A DNA stretch of 49,006 nucleotides from an uncultured Paracoccaceae bacterium (GTDB taxonomy: Bacteria; Pseudomonadota; Alphaproteobacteria; Rhodobacterales; Rhodobacteraceae): the NCBI GenBank assembly GCA_913060475.1, contig CAJXSD010000016.1, positions 1 through 49,006 of the forward strand. The letters are read 5' to 3'. Shown piece by piece: positions 9,120 to 17,708 of this stretch (within the stretch, counting starts at the first letter, position 1; every line of letters begins with the position of its first letter). The translations under genes and the position numbers were made by a program. Under the pieces are notes generated by a model. The model did no database searches and was not told the DNA's origin. It saw nothing but the letters and a program-made list of their open reading frames with translations.

Positions 9120-9170
9120 GTATTCGCGATTACGTCAACAGCGCGCGCTTTTCGGTTTTGCGTGCTTTGG
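9120..9170 (+). repeat. Diverged direct repeat, copy B
   Basis: Partner of the copy at 8022-8072 (42 of 51 bases identical, ungapped, same orientation). It lies about 80 bp beyond the start of the FAH-family gene, so that the two copies bracket it. Confidence 0.65.
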
Positions 9171-9358
9171 ATTATGGATGGGCTCAATTACATTGAGCAT
9201 GGGGTCGGCGTGTGTGTCTTTATGTTGGGCGTTTTAACCGTTTACTATGACGATCCGTAATGTGCGTCTGTTACAAAACCTTCATTTGATTTTGATCCCG
9301 ACCTAAGTTACGCAGGCGAGATAAAAATTTGCGTTACACGGAACAAGGACACAGGCAC

Positions 9359-10360
9359 ATGGTCACCTATGCAATCAACGGCTTGGGCCGCATCGGCAAA
9401 CTGGCGTTAAAGCCGCTGTTGGAACGGGGTGCCCAGATTGCATGGATCAATGACGCGGTGGGCGATCCTGAAATGCACGCGCATTTGCTGGAATTTGATA
9501 CGGTCCACGGGCGTTGGGACGCAGAATTCAGCCACGACGCCAACAGCGTCACAATCAACGGCACGCGCCTGCCGTTTATTGGCACCAAATCGTTGACCGA
9601 TTTGCCGTTGGACGGCGTCGATGTCGTAATCGACTGCACGGGCAAATTCAAATCAGACGCCACCCTTGCCCCCTATTTCAATGCAGGTGTGCGCAAGGTG
9701 GTCGTATCCGCTCCCGTCAAGGACGGGCCAACCGCCAATATAGTTTATGGTGTGAACCACGATATCTATGATCCGGCACAGCATCATATTGTGACGGCCG
9801 CATCGTGTACCACGAATTGTTTGGCCCCCGTGGTCAAGGTGATTCATGAAAACCTGACCATCCGTCATGGGTCCATCACCACGATCCACGATGTGACCAA
9901 TACACAAACCATTGTGGATCGCCCTGCCAAGGATCTGCGCCGTGCGCGGTCAGCATTGAATTCGCTGATTCCAACAACAACGGGCAGTGCCACGGCCATC
10001 ACGCTGATTTACCCCGAATTAACGGGCCGGCTAAATGGTCACGCCGTGCGCGTACCGCTGTTGAACGCATCCCTTACCGATTGCGTGTTTGAGGTTGAAA
10101 CGCCCACCACCGCCGAACAGGTCAACGCCCTGTTTGAACAGGCCGCATCTGGGGAATTGCGGGGAATACTGGCCTATGAAACACGGCCCCTTGTGTCCAC
10201 GGATTACACCAATGACAAACGGTCCGCGATCATTGATGGCCCATCGACCATGGTGATCAACGGAACCCAAGTGAAAATCTATGCCTGGTATGACAACGAA
10301 TATGGGTATGCCCATCGCTTGGTTGATGTGGCCCTGATGGTCGGATCCCAGCTGAAATGA
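9359..10360 (+). CDS. ArsJ-associated glyceraldehyde-3-phosphate dehydrogenase
   Basis: A 333-residue type I GAPDH: NAD site [15 protein letters not shown], catalytic Cys150 in [14 protein letters not shown], and a C-terminal [16 protein letters not shown]. Its stop overlaps the ATG of arsJ (ATGA), the hallmark of the arsenate-resistance pair. In that system GAPDH joins arsenate to glyceraldehyde 3-phosphate, giving 1-arseno-3-phosphoglycerate, which ArsJ exports. The ATG at 9359 has AAGGA 8-9 nt upstream; a TTG ten codons earlier is less likely. A role in glycolysis itself is less likely given the coupling. No ArsR-type regulator is beside it. Confidence 0.88.
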   Translation: MVTYAINGLGRIGKLALKPLLERGAQIAWINDAVGDPEMHAHLLEFDTVHGRWDAEFSHDANSVTINGTRLPFIGTKSLTDLPLDGVDVVIDCTGKFKSDATLAPYFNAGVRKVVVSAPVKDGPTANIVYGVNHDIYDPAQHHIVTAASCTTNCLAPVVKVIHENLTIRHGSITTIHDVTNTQTIVDRPAKDLRRARSALNSLIPTTTGSATAITLIYPELTGRLNGHAVRVPLLNASLTDCVFEVETPTTAEQVNALFEQAASGELRGILAYETRPLVSTDYTNDKRSAIIDGPSTMVINGTQVKIYAWYDNEYGYAHRLVDVALMVGSQLK

Positions 10361-11613
10361 CCGCCGCACGCCAAGGGATTGCCGCCTATACGGCCGTCAC
10401 GGCGGCCTATTGGGCGTTTATGATCACCGATGGCGCGCTGCGCATGTTGGTTTTGTTGCATTTTCACAGTCTGGGGTTTTCGCCCGTTCAACTGGCCTAT
10501 CTGTTTATTCTGTATGAAATCGCGGGCATGGTGACGAACCTGACCGCGGGCTGGATCGCGGCGCGCTATGGGCTGGCCTCGACGCTCTATGCGGGGTTGA
10601 CGTTACAGGTGGGGGCCCTGATCGCGCTGACGCAGTTGGACACAAACTGGACCATTGCCCTGTCCGTGACATTTGTGATGCTGGTCCAGGGTCTAAGTGG
10701 TGTCGCCAAAGACCTGACCAAGATGTCCGCAAAATCTGCCGTTAAAATTCTGGCCCCCGACCAGAACAGCGGGCTGTTTCGGTGGGTCGCCGTTTTGACC
10801 GGTTCAAAAAACGCGATTAAGGGGATCGGGTTTTTCATCGGTGCGGCCCTGCTGGGAACCTTGGGGTATACGGCCGCCCTGTTGGCGATGGCGGGGGTGT
10901 TGTTTATCGTACTGGCAGGAATTGCACTGCGCATGCCGGCGGGCCTGCCCCAAGGTAAAACAGGCGCGAAATTCAGCGACATCCTATCGACATCGGCCAA
11001 TATCAACTGGCTGTCGGCGGCGCGGTTTTTCCTGTTCGGGGCGCGCGATGTGTGGTTTGTGGTGGGGATCCCGATCTATTTCTATGGGGTTTTGTCGGAT
11101 GGCACACCACAGGGCAACAAAACCGCGTTTTTCATCATTGGCGCGTTCATGGCCGCATGGATCATCCTCTATGGAATGGTGCAGGCCGCAGCGCCCAAAA
11201 TCCTGAAATCACGCGAAAGAGGTCTGGCCCAACACATGCGGGCCGTGACCATATGGGGAATGATCCTGGCCGCAGTTCCGATTGGATTGACCGCTCTGAC
11301 CCTGACCGGCACACCCCAGACCCCAGAATTTGCCATGATTATGGCCGCGGGCCTGATCCTGTTCGGGGTGATTTTTGCGGTAAATTCATCACTGCATTCC
11401 TATCTGATCCTGGCCCTAAGCTCGGCCGAACGGGTCACGTTGGACGTTGGGTTTTATTACATGGCCAATGCCGGTGGGCGATTGATGGGCACCCTATTGT
11501 CGGGCCTGACCTATCAATGGGGCGGTGTGCCGTTGATGTTGGGCACGGCCAGTGTGATGGTGATGATGGCCGCCCTGTCAGGTACCCGCCTGCGCGCCAT
11601 TCAGAACAGGTGA
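10357..11613 (+). CDS. arsJ: Organoarsenical efflux MFS transporter ArsJ
   Basis: A 418-residue major-facilitator protein with about 12 hydrophobic segments. The N-terminal [20 protein letters not shown] and the following [18 protein letters not shown] are typical of ArsJ, as is [12 protein letters not shown]. ArsJ exports 1-arseno-3-phosphoglycerate, which breaks down outside to arsenate, so the pair acts as an arsenate pump. It is translationally coupled to the preceding GAPDH by a 4-base overlap. The assignment rests on recalled family features plus the gene pairing. Confidence 0.88.
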   Translation: MTAARQGIAAYTAVTAAYWAFMITDGALRMLVLLHFHSLGFSPVQLAYLFILYEIAGMVTNLTAGWIAARYGLASTLYAGLTLQVGALIALTQLDTNWTIALSVTFVMLVQGLSGVAKDLTKMSAKSAVKILAPDQNSGLFRWVAVLTGSKNAIKGIGFFIGAALLGTLGYTAALLAMAGVLFIVLAGIALRMPAGLPQGKTGAKFSDILSTSANINWLSAARFFLFGARDVWFVVGIPIYFYGVLSDGTPQGNKTAFFIIGAFMAAWIILYGMVQAAAPKILKSRERGLAQHMRAVTIWGMILAAVPIGLTALTLTGTPQTPEFAMIMAAGLILFGVIFAVNSSLHSYLILALSSAERVTLDVGFYYMANAGGRLMGTLLSGLTYQWGGVPLMLGTASVMVMMAALSGTRLRAIQNR

Positions 11614-11692
11614 TCACGTTTTTGTCAGACCCGTTGAACGGCAGCTGACCCGCGTTATTTGCCCGTGTGGAAACAACAATACGGGAAAAACA

Positions 11693-11800
11693 ATGTCTGA
11701 TAAACCGACCGACCTAAAAGGCCTGTGGCTGTCCATCGCACTTATTGCTGCCATGATGTTTGGCGGCCCTGTCCTCTTGATGGGTGTAATGGGCGCGTGA
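11693..11800 (+). CDS. Small single-pass membrane protein (35 aa), unknown
   Basis: An ATG-initiated 35-codon frame: a charged start MSDKPTDLKG, then a hydrophobic segment LWLSIALIAAMMFGGPVLLM to the end. The ribosome site is weak (CGGGAAAAA). It lies 79 bp after arsJ on the same strand and just before a strong hairpin, so it may be the last gene of that operon. No family recognised; it could be a chance frame. Confidence 0.35.
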   Translation: MSDKPTDLKGLWLSIALIAAMMFGGPVLLMGVMGA

Positions 11801-11813
11801 TGGCGGCATAACC

Positions 11814-11840
11814 CTGCGACCACCCAGCCGGTGGTCGCAG
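11814..11840. terminator. Perfect 11-bp hairpin between convergent genes
   Basis: CTGCGACCACC and GGTGGTCGCAG pair perfectly around a CAGCC loop. It stands between the arsJ operon (plus strand) and the LprI-like pair (minus strand) and probably ends transcription from both sides; no long T-run follows. Confidence 0.55.
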
Positions 11841-11864
11841 ACCCAATCCCTGACGCGGGTCAGA

Positions 11865-12461
11865 CTAAGGTTTGTCCGCATCCCGCGCCAGTTTGGTTTC
11901 ATCCACACAGGCCAAAGCCGTTTCCACCCCGCGGATATAGCGCAAAAATTCCTGCCCCCGATCGGACGCATGCGCACGTACCCGATCCAGCAATGTCGCA
12001 TAGGCGCGATGTGCCAAATCAAAATACCCCCCATCAAAGGCCACGAACCCGAATTCATATAAATCCGTGTCGCTCAGGCCTTGCATAAACACCGCCTGTG
12101 CCGCGGCCTGTGCGGGATCATCAGACAACAGCGCATCATCGAAACCCGGCCATTGCATGCGGGCATAATAGGGTGCGTTGCCAATAATATGCGGTTGGCG
12201 CTGAATTTGGCAGGATGCATAGATATAGCCATGATAGGCCACGGCGATATTGGTTTGGTGATAGGTGATGCGCTGCACAAAACGGCCCCGATCCACATAG
12301 TTGAACAGGGTTTGGTCCAGCACCCATTGATCCGCAACAGCACTGCGGGACAGATAGGTCAGCGTCGATCCCCGCAGATAGGTTTGCAGCAAAATAATGT
12401 GCCCCTGATCCAGGGTGATCAAAACATAATGCGTCAAATCATTGCCCAAAGGCCACGACAC
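11865..12461 (-). CDS. Unknown protein, possibly the frameshifted C-terminal part of the LprI-like protein
   Basis: This 198-codon frame begins at a GTG inside the end of the upstream LprI-like gene and overlaps it by 28 bases. It has no own signal peptide and no ribosome site at workable distance. The protein is rich in aromatic residues and Gln (HIILLQTYLRGSTLTYLS) and ends in an acidic/basic tail; I recognise no domain. Because the upstream protein is secreted and stops at the overlap, the two may be one protein interrupted by a one-base frameshift. Translational coupling of two proteins is the alternative. Confidence 0.5.
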   Translation of the reverse strand: MSWPLGNDLTHYVLITLDQGHIILLQTYLRGSTLTYLSRSAVADQWVLDQTLFNYVDRGRFVQRITYHQTNIAVAYHGYIYASCQIQRQPHIIGNAPYYARMQWPGFDDALLSDDPAQAAAQAVFMQGLSDTDLYEFGFVAFDGGYFDLAHRAYATLLDRVRAHASDRGQEFLRYIRGVETALACVDETKLARDADKP

Positions 12462-12979
12462 CCTGTCGCGGGCACCATCCGCGCGATCATGGAATACAAG
12501 GCCACGACCCTGTGCGATGCGTCATCCACGGCCAAACTGCGCAAATCTTGGGCGTCATTCAAATGGGCGGCCACCTCAAGCAGCGCGTTGGTGATATCCC
12601 GTTCGAGGTGAATCCCGTCAATCACGCGCATCATCCCCAACAGATAAACGATTTGCCTGTTATAATACGCACGCAAACAGGCGCGATTTGCTGCGCAGGC
12701 GCGTTGATCCGCCAATGATTGGATCTGTGCCGTTTTTATGACGTCGTCACGATAGGTATAATCCCAGTGGTCCCAATCATTTGCCCGTAAGGCCTGATGA
12801 TACAGGCGGCCCATCAATGCGTCCAGCTGCGATAAATCGGGATCGGAACAAATGGCGGTTTCGGTGGCACTGGCGGCCTTGGCACAGTCGAAACCGGCTG
12901 ACTGTGCAGGGGTCCCGAACCCACCGATCCAAACGGCGCCCACAACCCCCAAGAGCGATAAAATCCAGGTCACATACAT
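12434..12979 (-). CDS. Secreted LprI-like protein (lysozyme-inhibitor LprI N-terminal domain)
   Basis: About 181 residues. A hydrophobic signal peptide (WILSLLGVVGAVWIGGFG, likely cut near AQSAG) is followed by FDCAKAASATETAICSDPDL and a matching cysteine pair in RACAANRACLRAYY, the pattern of the LprI/DUF1311 domain. Such proteins act in the periplasm; lysozyme inhibition is known for LprI itself, not shown for most relatives. The ATG at 12979 (weak GGA 8 nt upstream) was chosen over one 7 codons earlier, which lacks a ribosome site. It runs into the next frame, see that entry. Confidence 0.6.
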   Translation of the reverse strand: MYVTWILSLLGVVGAVWIGGFGTPAQSAGFDCAKAASATETAICSDPDLSQLDALMGRLYHQALRANDWDHWDYTYRDDVIKTAQIQSLADQRACAANRACLRAYYNRQIVYLLGMMRVIDGIHLERDITNALLEVAAHLNDAQDLRSLAVDDASHRVVALYSMIARMVPATGCRGLWAMI

Positions 12980-13007
12980 TTTCAAATCCAAAATAAACAT
13001 AATAAAA

Positions 13008-13036
13008 CAGCGCGCCGCAATCAGGGCGGCACGCTG
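13008..13036 (-). terminator. Terminator of the divergent SnoaL-like gene
   Basis: Read on the minus strand, CAGCGTGCCGC pairs with GCGGCGCGCTG (one mismatch, 7-base loop) and is followed by a T-rich TTTTATT tract. It lies 30 bp after the stop of the gene at 13066-14085, so it is a likely intrinsic terminator. Confidence 0.65.
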
Positions 13037-13065
13037 TGACAGCTAAGACCCGTCAGTGTAATCCG

Positions 13066-14085
13066 TCAAGTGTCTGTGTCAGACCCCGTTACAGGATGTT
13101 CCCCCGTCAGATCCGCCAGAATATCGATGCCCTGCTGTTTCCAGAAATGCAGCATATCGATGAAAATCCAGTTTTCCGCCAATTTATCCCCCTGACGGCG
13201 ATAGATATCAATCACGCGGAATTCACCCTGTTTGCCCGTTGCGGGCATTCCCATAAAATCGGTGCTGAGCGTGGCGGTGAAATTGGGCCAGCCGAAAAAC
13301 CCGCCATAATGACCTTCGGCCAGACGACAGATGTGTTGGGTTTTACTGCGGTTGGTAAAGGCCGCGCGGAACGGGCCAGAATGCTGTTTGGCATAGCGTT
13401 CGATGGTATAGGTGGCCCCAATGCCCGCCGGTCCCCACCAGATCATGTCTTCGCACCAGGTCCGGCGCAGTTCATCCACCAAACTTAGCCCGCTGTTCCA
13501 CTGCCCCAAATCGCCAATCATCGCGTTAATGGTGGCCAGCGTTTTTTCGCCCACCTGCGGATCCTGCGCCTCAAACAACAATCCGTCGTGTGTCATTGGC
13601 CCCGGCTGGACCATATGTGCCGCCGTTGCCTGCGGAAACGGCGCATAGCCCGCCTGAATCATCAAATGGGGGATATCGAAATACATGGCTGTTTCGACGA
13701 TTTTACCATTTTCCACCCGGTTAAATTCGCAATAGCGCAGGAACACCATTTTACCGGTCGGGCGAATGCCCAACCACGGATGATCAAACAATCCCATCAA
13801 ATGCCCCATCGACACCACCCATGTCGATGTAAACCCGTCAATTTCGTTGCGGCCTGCGAAAAATATATCCTGACGGCGCTGCATCCCTGTGATCGCATGC
13901 CGCAAAGGCGCCCAGAACTGCGCAACGACCTGATCCCGCGTCAATTCGCCAAAGGGATGATAGCCGCGCCACTGATAATCGGCATCCGTCACGCGGTTCA
14001 GTTCCGCCTGCATATCCGCATGTGGCGCATCAAAGACGGCATAGAAATCTTGGATCGACTTTTTGGGGGCTTGGAAAACAGACAT
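13066..14085 (-). CDS. SnoaL/ester-cyclase-like protein, tandem two-domain, divergent gene of the SnoaL locus
   Basis: A 339-residue protein with two apparent SnoaL-like (NTF2-fold) halves, about residues 12-150 and 205-325. Each half shows the pattern seen in all SnoaL-like proteins of this locus: a G-x-x-P-[TA]-G-K turn (GIRPTGK in the first half, GMPATGK in the second) followed by a strand and an N-G-K-I-x-E or D-K-L-x-E-N-W segment. The second half contains WWGPAGIG, matched by WYGPAGIG in the protein at 21995-23047. SnoaL-fold enzymes include polyketide cyclases, isomerases and hydratases; the reaction here is unknown. AAGGTG precedes the ATG. It is divergent from the ABC-transporter operon, and a candidate LacI operator covers its -10 region. 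Confidence 0.75.
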   Translation of the reverse strand: MSVFQAPKKSIQDFYAVFDAPHADMQAELNRVTDADYQWRGYHPFGELTRDQVVAQFWAPLRHAITGMQRRQDIFFAGRNEIDGFTSTWVVSMGHLMGLFDHPWLGIRPTGKMVFLRYCEFNRVENGKIVETAMYFDIPHLMIQAGYAPFPQATAAHMVQPGPMTHDGLLFEAQDPQVGEKTLATINAMIGDLGQWNSGLSLVDELRRTWCEDMIWWGPAGIGATYTIERYAKQHSGPFRAAFTNRSKTQHICRLAEGHYGGFFGWPNFTATLSTDFMGMPATGKQGEFRVIDIYRRQGDKLAENWIFIDMLHFWKQQGIDILADLTGEHPVTGSDTDT

Positions 14086-14126
14086 TTTGCACCTTGCTGC
14101 AGCAGATTATCAGAATCATCACATCA

Positions 14127-14146
14127 TTTTGCATACGATTGCAAAA
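14127..14146. promoter_or_regulatory. Candidate LacI-family operator 1
   Basis: TTTTGCATACGATTGCAAAA is an inverted repeat with a central CG (8 of 10 base pairs symmetric), the normal shape of LacI/GalR operators. It overlaps the -10 of the minus-strand promoter and shares TGCA-NN-CG-NN-TGCA with operator 2. The likely binder is the LacI protein encoded at 23811-24833. Confidence 0.6.
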
Positions 14147-14158
14147 ATATCTTGTCAA
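14130..14158 (-). promoter_or_regulatory. Sigma-70-type promoter of the divergent SnoaL-like gene
   Basis: On the minus strand a perfect TTGACA (14158-14153) is followed after 17 bases by TATGCA (14135-14130). It points to the gene starting at 14085, and the -10 lies inside operator 1. Confidence 0.5.
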
Positions 14159-14181
14159 AATAAAACTGTTCCGATTAGTGT

Positions 14182-14201
14182 TCGTGCAAGCGTATGCAAA
14201 A
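14182..14201. promoter_or_regulatory. Candidate LacI-family operator 2
   Basis: TGCAAGCGTATGCA (core 14185-14198) has the same TGCA-NN-CG-NN-TGCA form as operator 1. It lies 32 bp before the start codon of the ABC ATPase gene, 55 bp centre to centre from operator 1, so one repressor could control both directions. Confidence 0.55.
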
Positions 14202-14232
14202 GCCGCAATGATTCTAATCCGGAGGACCCTGC

Positions 14233-15285
14233 ATGGCCGAGATCCAACTCAGAAACCTTAGCAAACGCTGGGGCGATTTTGTGGGTGTTGATAATTTTGA
14301 CCTGACAATCGCAGACCAAGAGTTTCTGGTGTTGCTTGGACCGTCGGGCTGCGGCAAAACAACAACAATGCGGATGATTGCCGGGCTAGAGGATGCGACA
14401 TCGGGCGATATTTTGATCGATGGCAAACGCGTCAACGACCTGGAACCCAAAGACCGCGATGTGGCCATGGTGTTTCAAAGCTACGCGCTTTATCCCAATA
14501 TGAATGTCTATGAAAACATCCGCTTTCCGTTAAAGGTGCGCGGGATTGACCCGTCCACCCATGACGCCCGCGTGCGTCGGGCCTCGGCCATGGTGGAACT
14601 GGATGAATTTTTGCACCGCAAACCTGCGGAATTGTCGGGGGGTCAACGTCAACGCGTGGCGCTGGCGCGGGCGATTGTGCGCGAACCCAATGTGTTTTTG
14701 ATGGATGAACCGCTGTCCAATCTGGACGCCAAACTGCGGGTATCGACCCGCGCCCAGATCAAAAACCTGTCCCATGAATTAAAGGTGACCACCGTTTACG
14801 TCACCCATGACCAGATCGAAGCCATGACATTGGCCGACCGTGTGATTGTGATGAACAAAGGGGTCGTGCAACAGGTGGGCAGCCCCACGGACATTTATGA
14901 CAACCCCGCCAACACATTTGTGGCCAGCTTTATCGGATCGCCCGCAATGAACCTGATTGAGGGGCGGGTTGACCAAGGTGCATTCCACGCGGCCGATGTT
15001 GATGTCGCGGGTCTGACGGCCCCCGACGGGAATATCACACTGGGGTTCCGCGCCGAGGATGCCAGCATCGCCGCCGATGGATCAGGCCAGATCAATGCCC
15101 CCATCTATGCGGTCGAATTGCTGGGCGATGCCACAATGATTTCTGTGCGTGTGGCGGGGGCCTTGGTTTCTGTCAAAACGGACAAAGCATTCCGTGCCAA
15201 GATCGGCGATATGGTGTCGATCGCGGTGCCAAACAGTATCTGTCACCTCTTTGATACGCAAAGCGGTGCGCGGATTGGGGCCTAG
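14233..15285 (+). CDS. ABC transporter ATP-binding protein, MalK/UgpC type
   Basis: A 350-residue ATPase with Walker A GPSGCGKT (36-43), signature LSGGQRQR (134-141), Walker B VFLMDEP (154-160), H-loop His192, and a C-terminal OB-like regulatory domain (about 235-350) as in MalK/UgpC carbohydrate importers. GGAGG stands 7 nt before the ATG. First gene of the plus-strand run of importer and enzyme genes; two candidate LacI operators lie in its upstream region. It energises uptake with the following binding protein and two permeases. The transported compound is unknown. Confidence 0.92.
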   Translation: MAEIQLRNLSKRWGDFVGVDNFDLTIADQEFLVLLGPSGCGKTTTMRMIAGLEDATSGDILIDGKRVNDLEPKDRDVAMVFQSYALYPNMNVYENIRFPLKVRGIDPSTHDARVRRASAMVELDEFLHRKPAELSGGQRQRVALARAIVREPNVFLMDEPLSNLDAKLRVSTRAQIKNLSHELKVTTVYVTHDQIEAMTLADRVIVMNKGVVQQVGSPTDIYDNPANTFVASFIGSPAMNLIEGRVDQGAFHAADVDVAGLTAPDGNITLGFRAEDASIAADGSGQINAPIYAVELLGDATMISVRVAGALVSVKTDKAFRAKIGDMVSIAVPNSICHLFDTQSGARIGA

Positions 15286-15360
15286 GCCCGATCACCGCCC
15301 AATATCGGGCAAACCGGTCCGGACGTGCACGACGGACCCAACCAAACAGGGAGAGACACG

Positions 15361-16596
15361 ATGTTTCTTAAACAAATTGCACTTGTTGGCGCTGTCTCGG
15401 CGCTTATGGCAAGCACGGCTTATGCGGGCTGTGGCTTGACCAGCGGATCCGTCCGCATTTTGTCCAATGACTTCCCCGCGTTGCATGCGGTTGCCGCCGG
15501 CGCCGAAGCCTGCGCAGGGGATGGCGTTGAGGTTACCAAAAACCAAACCACCGAACACAAAGACCTGCAGGTCGCGGCGCTGACGTCGAACCCCGCACAA
15601 TACACGACCGCCGTTGTTGCAAACAGCTCGATCGTGCCATTGATGAACGACGGTCTGATCCGCCCATTGGATGATTTGGTCGCCAAGCACGGCCAAGGCC
15701 TGCAAAAATCGCAGTTGGTCACAATCGACGGCAAGGTAATGGCCATCGCGTTTATGGCAAACGCCCAACATTTGTGGGTACGCGATGATATTCTGGCCAA
15801 GGCAGGCGTATCTGCACCCACCACATACGAAGAGGTTCTGTCTGCCTCGCAGGCGATCCGCGATGCAGGTATCATGGAATACCCATTCGCCATGAACACC
15901 AAAAGCGGTTGGAACCTGGGCGAAGAATTCGTAAACATGTATATGGGCACAGGCGCTGAAATGTTCGTTCCTGGCACCGCTCAGGTTGCGATCAACAACG
16001 ACCACGGTGTTGCTGCGTTGAATATGCTTAAAAGTTTGATGGAATATTCAAACCCTGATTTCCTGACCTTTGATTCCAACGCGACCCAAGCCCTATGGGA
16101 AGGTGGCGAATTGGCGATTGCCAATATGTGGGGATCACGCGGCGGGGCCGTGCTGGATGACGAAGGATCCACCGAAGAGGTCACATCAAACACCCGTTTG
16201 ATCGCCGCACCAACATGGGGCAACGGATCCGTTCCTGCGTCAACATTGTGGTGGGATGGGTTCACCATTTCCAAAAACATCTCTGACGAAGATGCCGAGG
16301 CAACCTTTGTCGCGATGATGAACGGTATTTCAACCGAAATGGTCCAAGCCAACAACGACAAAGCCGTCTGGCTGATCGATGGCTATGTGCCCGGTCGGGC
16401 CGCCGAAGGTATTGCTGCAACGGCAACCGCAGGGGCCGCGCCCTATCCGATGCTGCCATTCATGGGCGCATTGCACACCGCATTGGGCAATGAATTGTCC
16501 GATTTCTTGCAAGGCAAAGAAAGCGCGGAACAGGCCCTGGCCGATGTCGAAGCGGCCTATAATGCTGCAGCAAAAGAACAAGGTTTCTTGAAATAA
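15361..16596 (+). CDS. ABC transporter extracellular solute-binding protein, family 1
   Basis: A 411-residue periplasmic protein. The signal peptide (MFLKQIALVGAVSALMASTA) ends near YAG. The mature part has the family-1 sugar-binding features SGSVRILSNDFPALHAVAAG, a conserved W-x-R-D-D-I-L-A-K-A-G-V hinge region and a C-terminal helical tail. AGGGAG precedes the ATG at 15361. A perfect hairpin directly follows the stop, which would keep this mRNA abundant, as usual for binding proteins. The ligand cannot be deduced; carbohydrates, polyols or glycosides are typical for the family. Confidence 0.9.
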   Translation: MFLKQIALVGAVSALMASTAYAGCGLTSGSVRILSNDFPALHAVAAGAEACAGDGVEVTKNQTTEHKDLQVAALTSNPAQYTTAVVANSSIVPLMNDGLIRPLDDLVAKHGQGLQKSQLVTIDGKVMAIAFMANAQHLWVRDDILAKAGVSAPTTYEEVLSASQAIRDAGIMEYPFAMNTKSGWNLGEEFVNMYMGTGAEMFVPGTAQVAINNDHGVAALNMLKSLMEYSNPDFLTFDSNATQALWEGGELAIANMWGSRGGAVLDDEGSTEEVTSNTRLIAAPTWGNGSVPASTLWWDGFTISKNISDEDAEATFVAMMNGISTEMVQANNDKAVWLIDGYVPGRAAEGIAATATAGAAPYPMLPFMGALHTALGNELSDFLQGKESAEQALADVEAAYNAAAKEQGFLK

Positions 16597-16606
16597 GCGA
16601 CCAAAT

Positions 16607-16632
16607 TGCATCGGGCAGCCCTGCCCGATGCA
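16607..16632 (+). terminator. Intercistronic hairpin after the binding-protein gene
   Basis: TGCATCGGGCAG pairs perfectly with CTGCCCGATGCA (12 bp, 2-base loop) between the binding-protein gene and the first permease. There is no T-run, so it probably protects the upstream mRNA or attenuates rather than ends transcription, giving more binding protein than permease. Confidence 0.6.
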
Positions 16633-16663
16633 TCCTTGGCAAGACAACGGAATAAACAGCCCC

Positions 16664-17695
16664 ATGAAACACCGTACGTTCCTATGGTTCATTCTTCCAT
16701 CGCTTTCGGCTATGGTGCTTTTTATTGCGTTGCCGATTGTATCGGTCTTTGTGCAATCTTTGTTTGTGGCCCACGATCAGGTTTTGGTGGTCACCGAAAA
16801 CTGTGGCCCATTCGGGTGTAAACAGACAACCACCGTCGACCAAGAGGCCACGCGCGCCCTGAAAGAGGCCGCACCTTTGGGCAAATTCAACGGGTTTGAA
16901 ACCTATACCAATCGCGGCCATCTGGCCCTGGCCGAGGTGTCCCAAGCATGGCGCAGCGCCACAGGAATTGGCGACTTTGTCTCGCAGGTACTGAACCTGC
17001 CGTTCTATCGCGCGGTGGCCTTTACCCTGTCCTATACATTTGTGGTCACGCCTTTCGTGATTTTGCTGGGGCTGGCCGTGGCCTTGGGGGTCAATTCCCT
17101 GCCCCGCGCCATCAAAGGGCCCACGATTTTCGTGTCGCTTTTGCCGATGATTGTCACGCCCTTGATCGGATCGCTGATCCTGTTTTGGATGATTGATTCA
17201 CGCGGGTTGATTGGGGCGACCTTGCAAATTGTGTTTGATGATCCGGATCTGTCGCTTAAGGCATCGCCGACGCTGACCTGGATTACACTGTTTGTCTATG
17301 GGGTTTGGCATTCTGCCCCCTTTAGCTTTATCGTGTTTTATGCAGGCCTGCAGACGGTGCCCCAAGACACGCTTGAGGCCGCAATGATCGACGGGGCCAC
17401 CCGTTGGCAGCGCCTGCGGTATGTGGTGGTCCCCTATATGACGCCGCTGGTCACATTTATCACGCTGATGCAGCTGATGGACAATTTCCGCGTCTTTGAA
17501 CCCATCGTCGGATTTAGCGCCCAGGCCAGCGCGACATCCCTGTCGTATATCATTTACAACGACCTGCGCGGTGGCGATAGCCAGCTGTTTGGATCAGCCG
17601 CAGCGACATCGATGCTGACCATTTTGGGGGTTGCTGTGTTGTTGTTGCCTGTCCTGATCCGGACATGGCGCGAATTTAACCGAAAACCTGTGTGA
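16664..17695 (+). CDS. ABC transporter permease 1 (MalF type)
   Basis: A 343-residue inner-membrane protein with about six membrane spans and the cytoplasmic EAA loop EAAMIDGATRWQRLRYVVVP that docks the ATPase. After the first span there is a large periplasmic insert (about residues 30-95) with two cysteines in ENCGPFGCKQ, which might form a disulfide. The ATG at 16664 gives a membrane span directly after a short basic start; its ribosome site is weak (ACGGAA). It pairs with the next gene. Confidence 0.88.
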   Translation: MKHRTFLWFILPSLSAMVLFIALPIVSVFVQSLFVAHDQVLVVTENCGPFGCKQTTTVDQEATRALKEAAPLGKFNGFETYTNRGHLALAEVSQAWRSATGIGDFVSQVLNLPFYRAVAFTLSYTFVVTPFVILLGLAVALGVNSLPRAIKGPTIFVSLLPMIVTPLIGSLILFWMIDSRGLIGATLQIVFDDPDLSLKASPTLTWITLFVYGVWHSAPFSFIVFYAGLQTVPQDTLEAAMIDGATRWQRLRYVVVPYMTPLVTFITLMQLMDNFRVFEPIVGFSAQASATSLSYIIYNDLRGGDSQLFGSAAATSMLTILGVAVLLLPVLIRTWREFNRKPV

Positions 17696-17708
17696 TGGGG
17701 GGCATCAG

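Noticed and set aside
15292-16005. 237-codon frame antisense to the ABC binding-protein gene
   Set aside because: Composition rich in Cys, Gly and His, typical of antisense shadow frames; the sense gene has signal peptide and family features.
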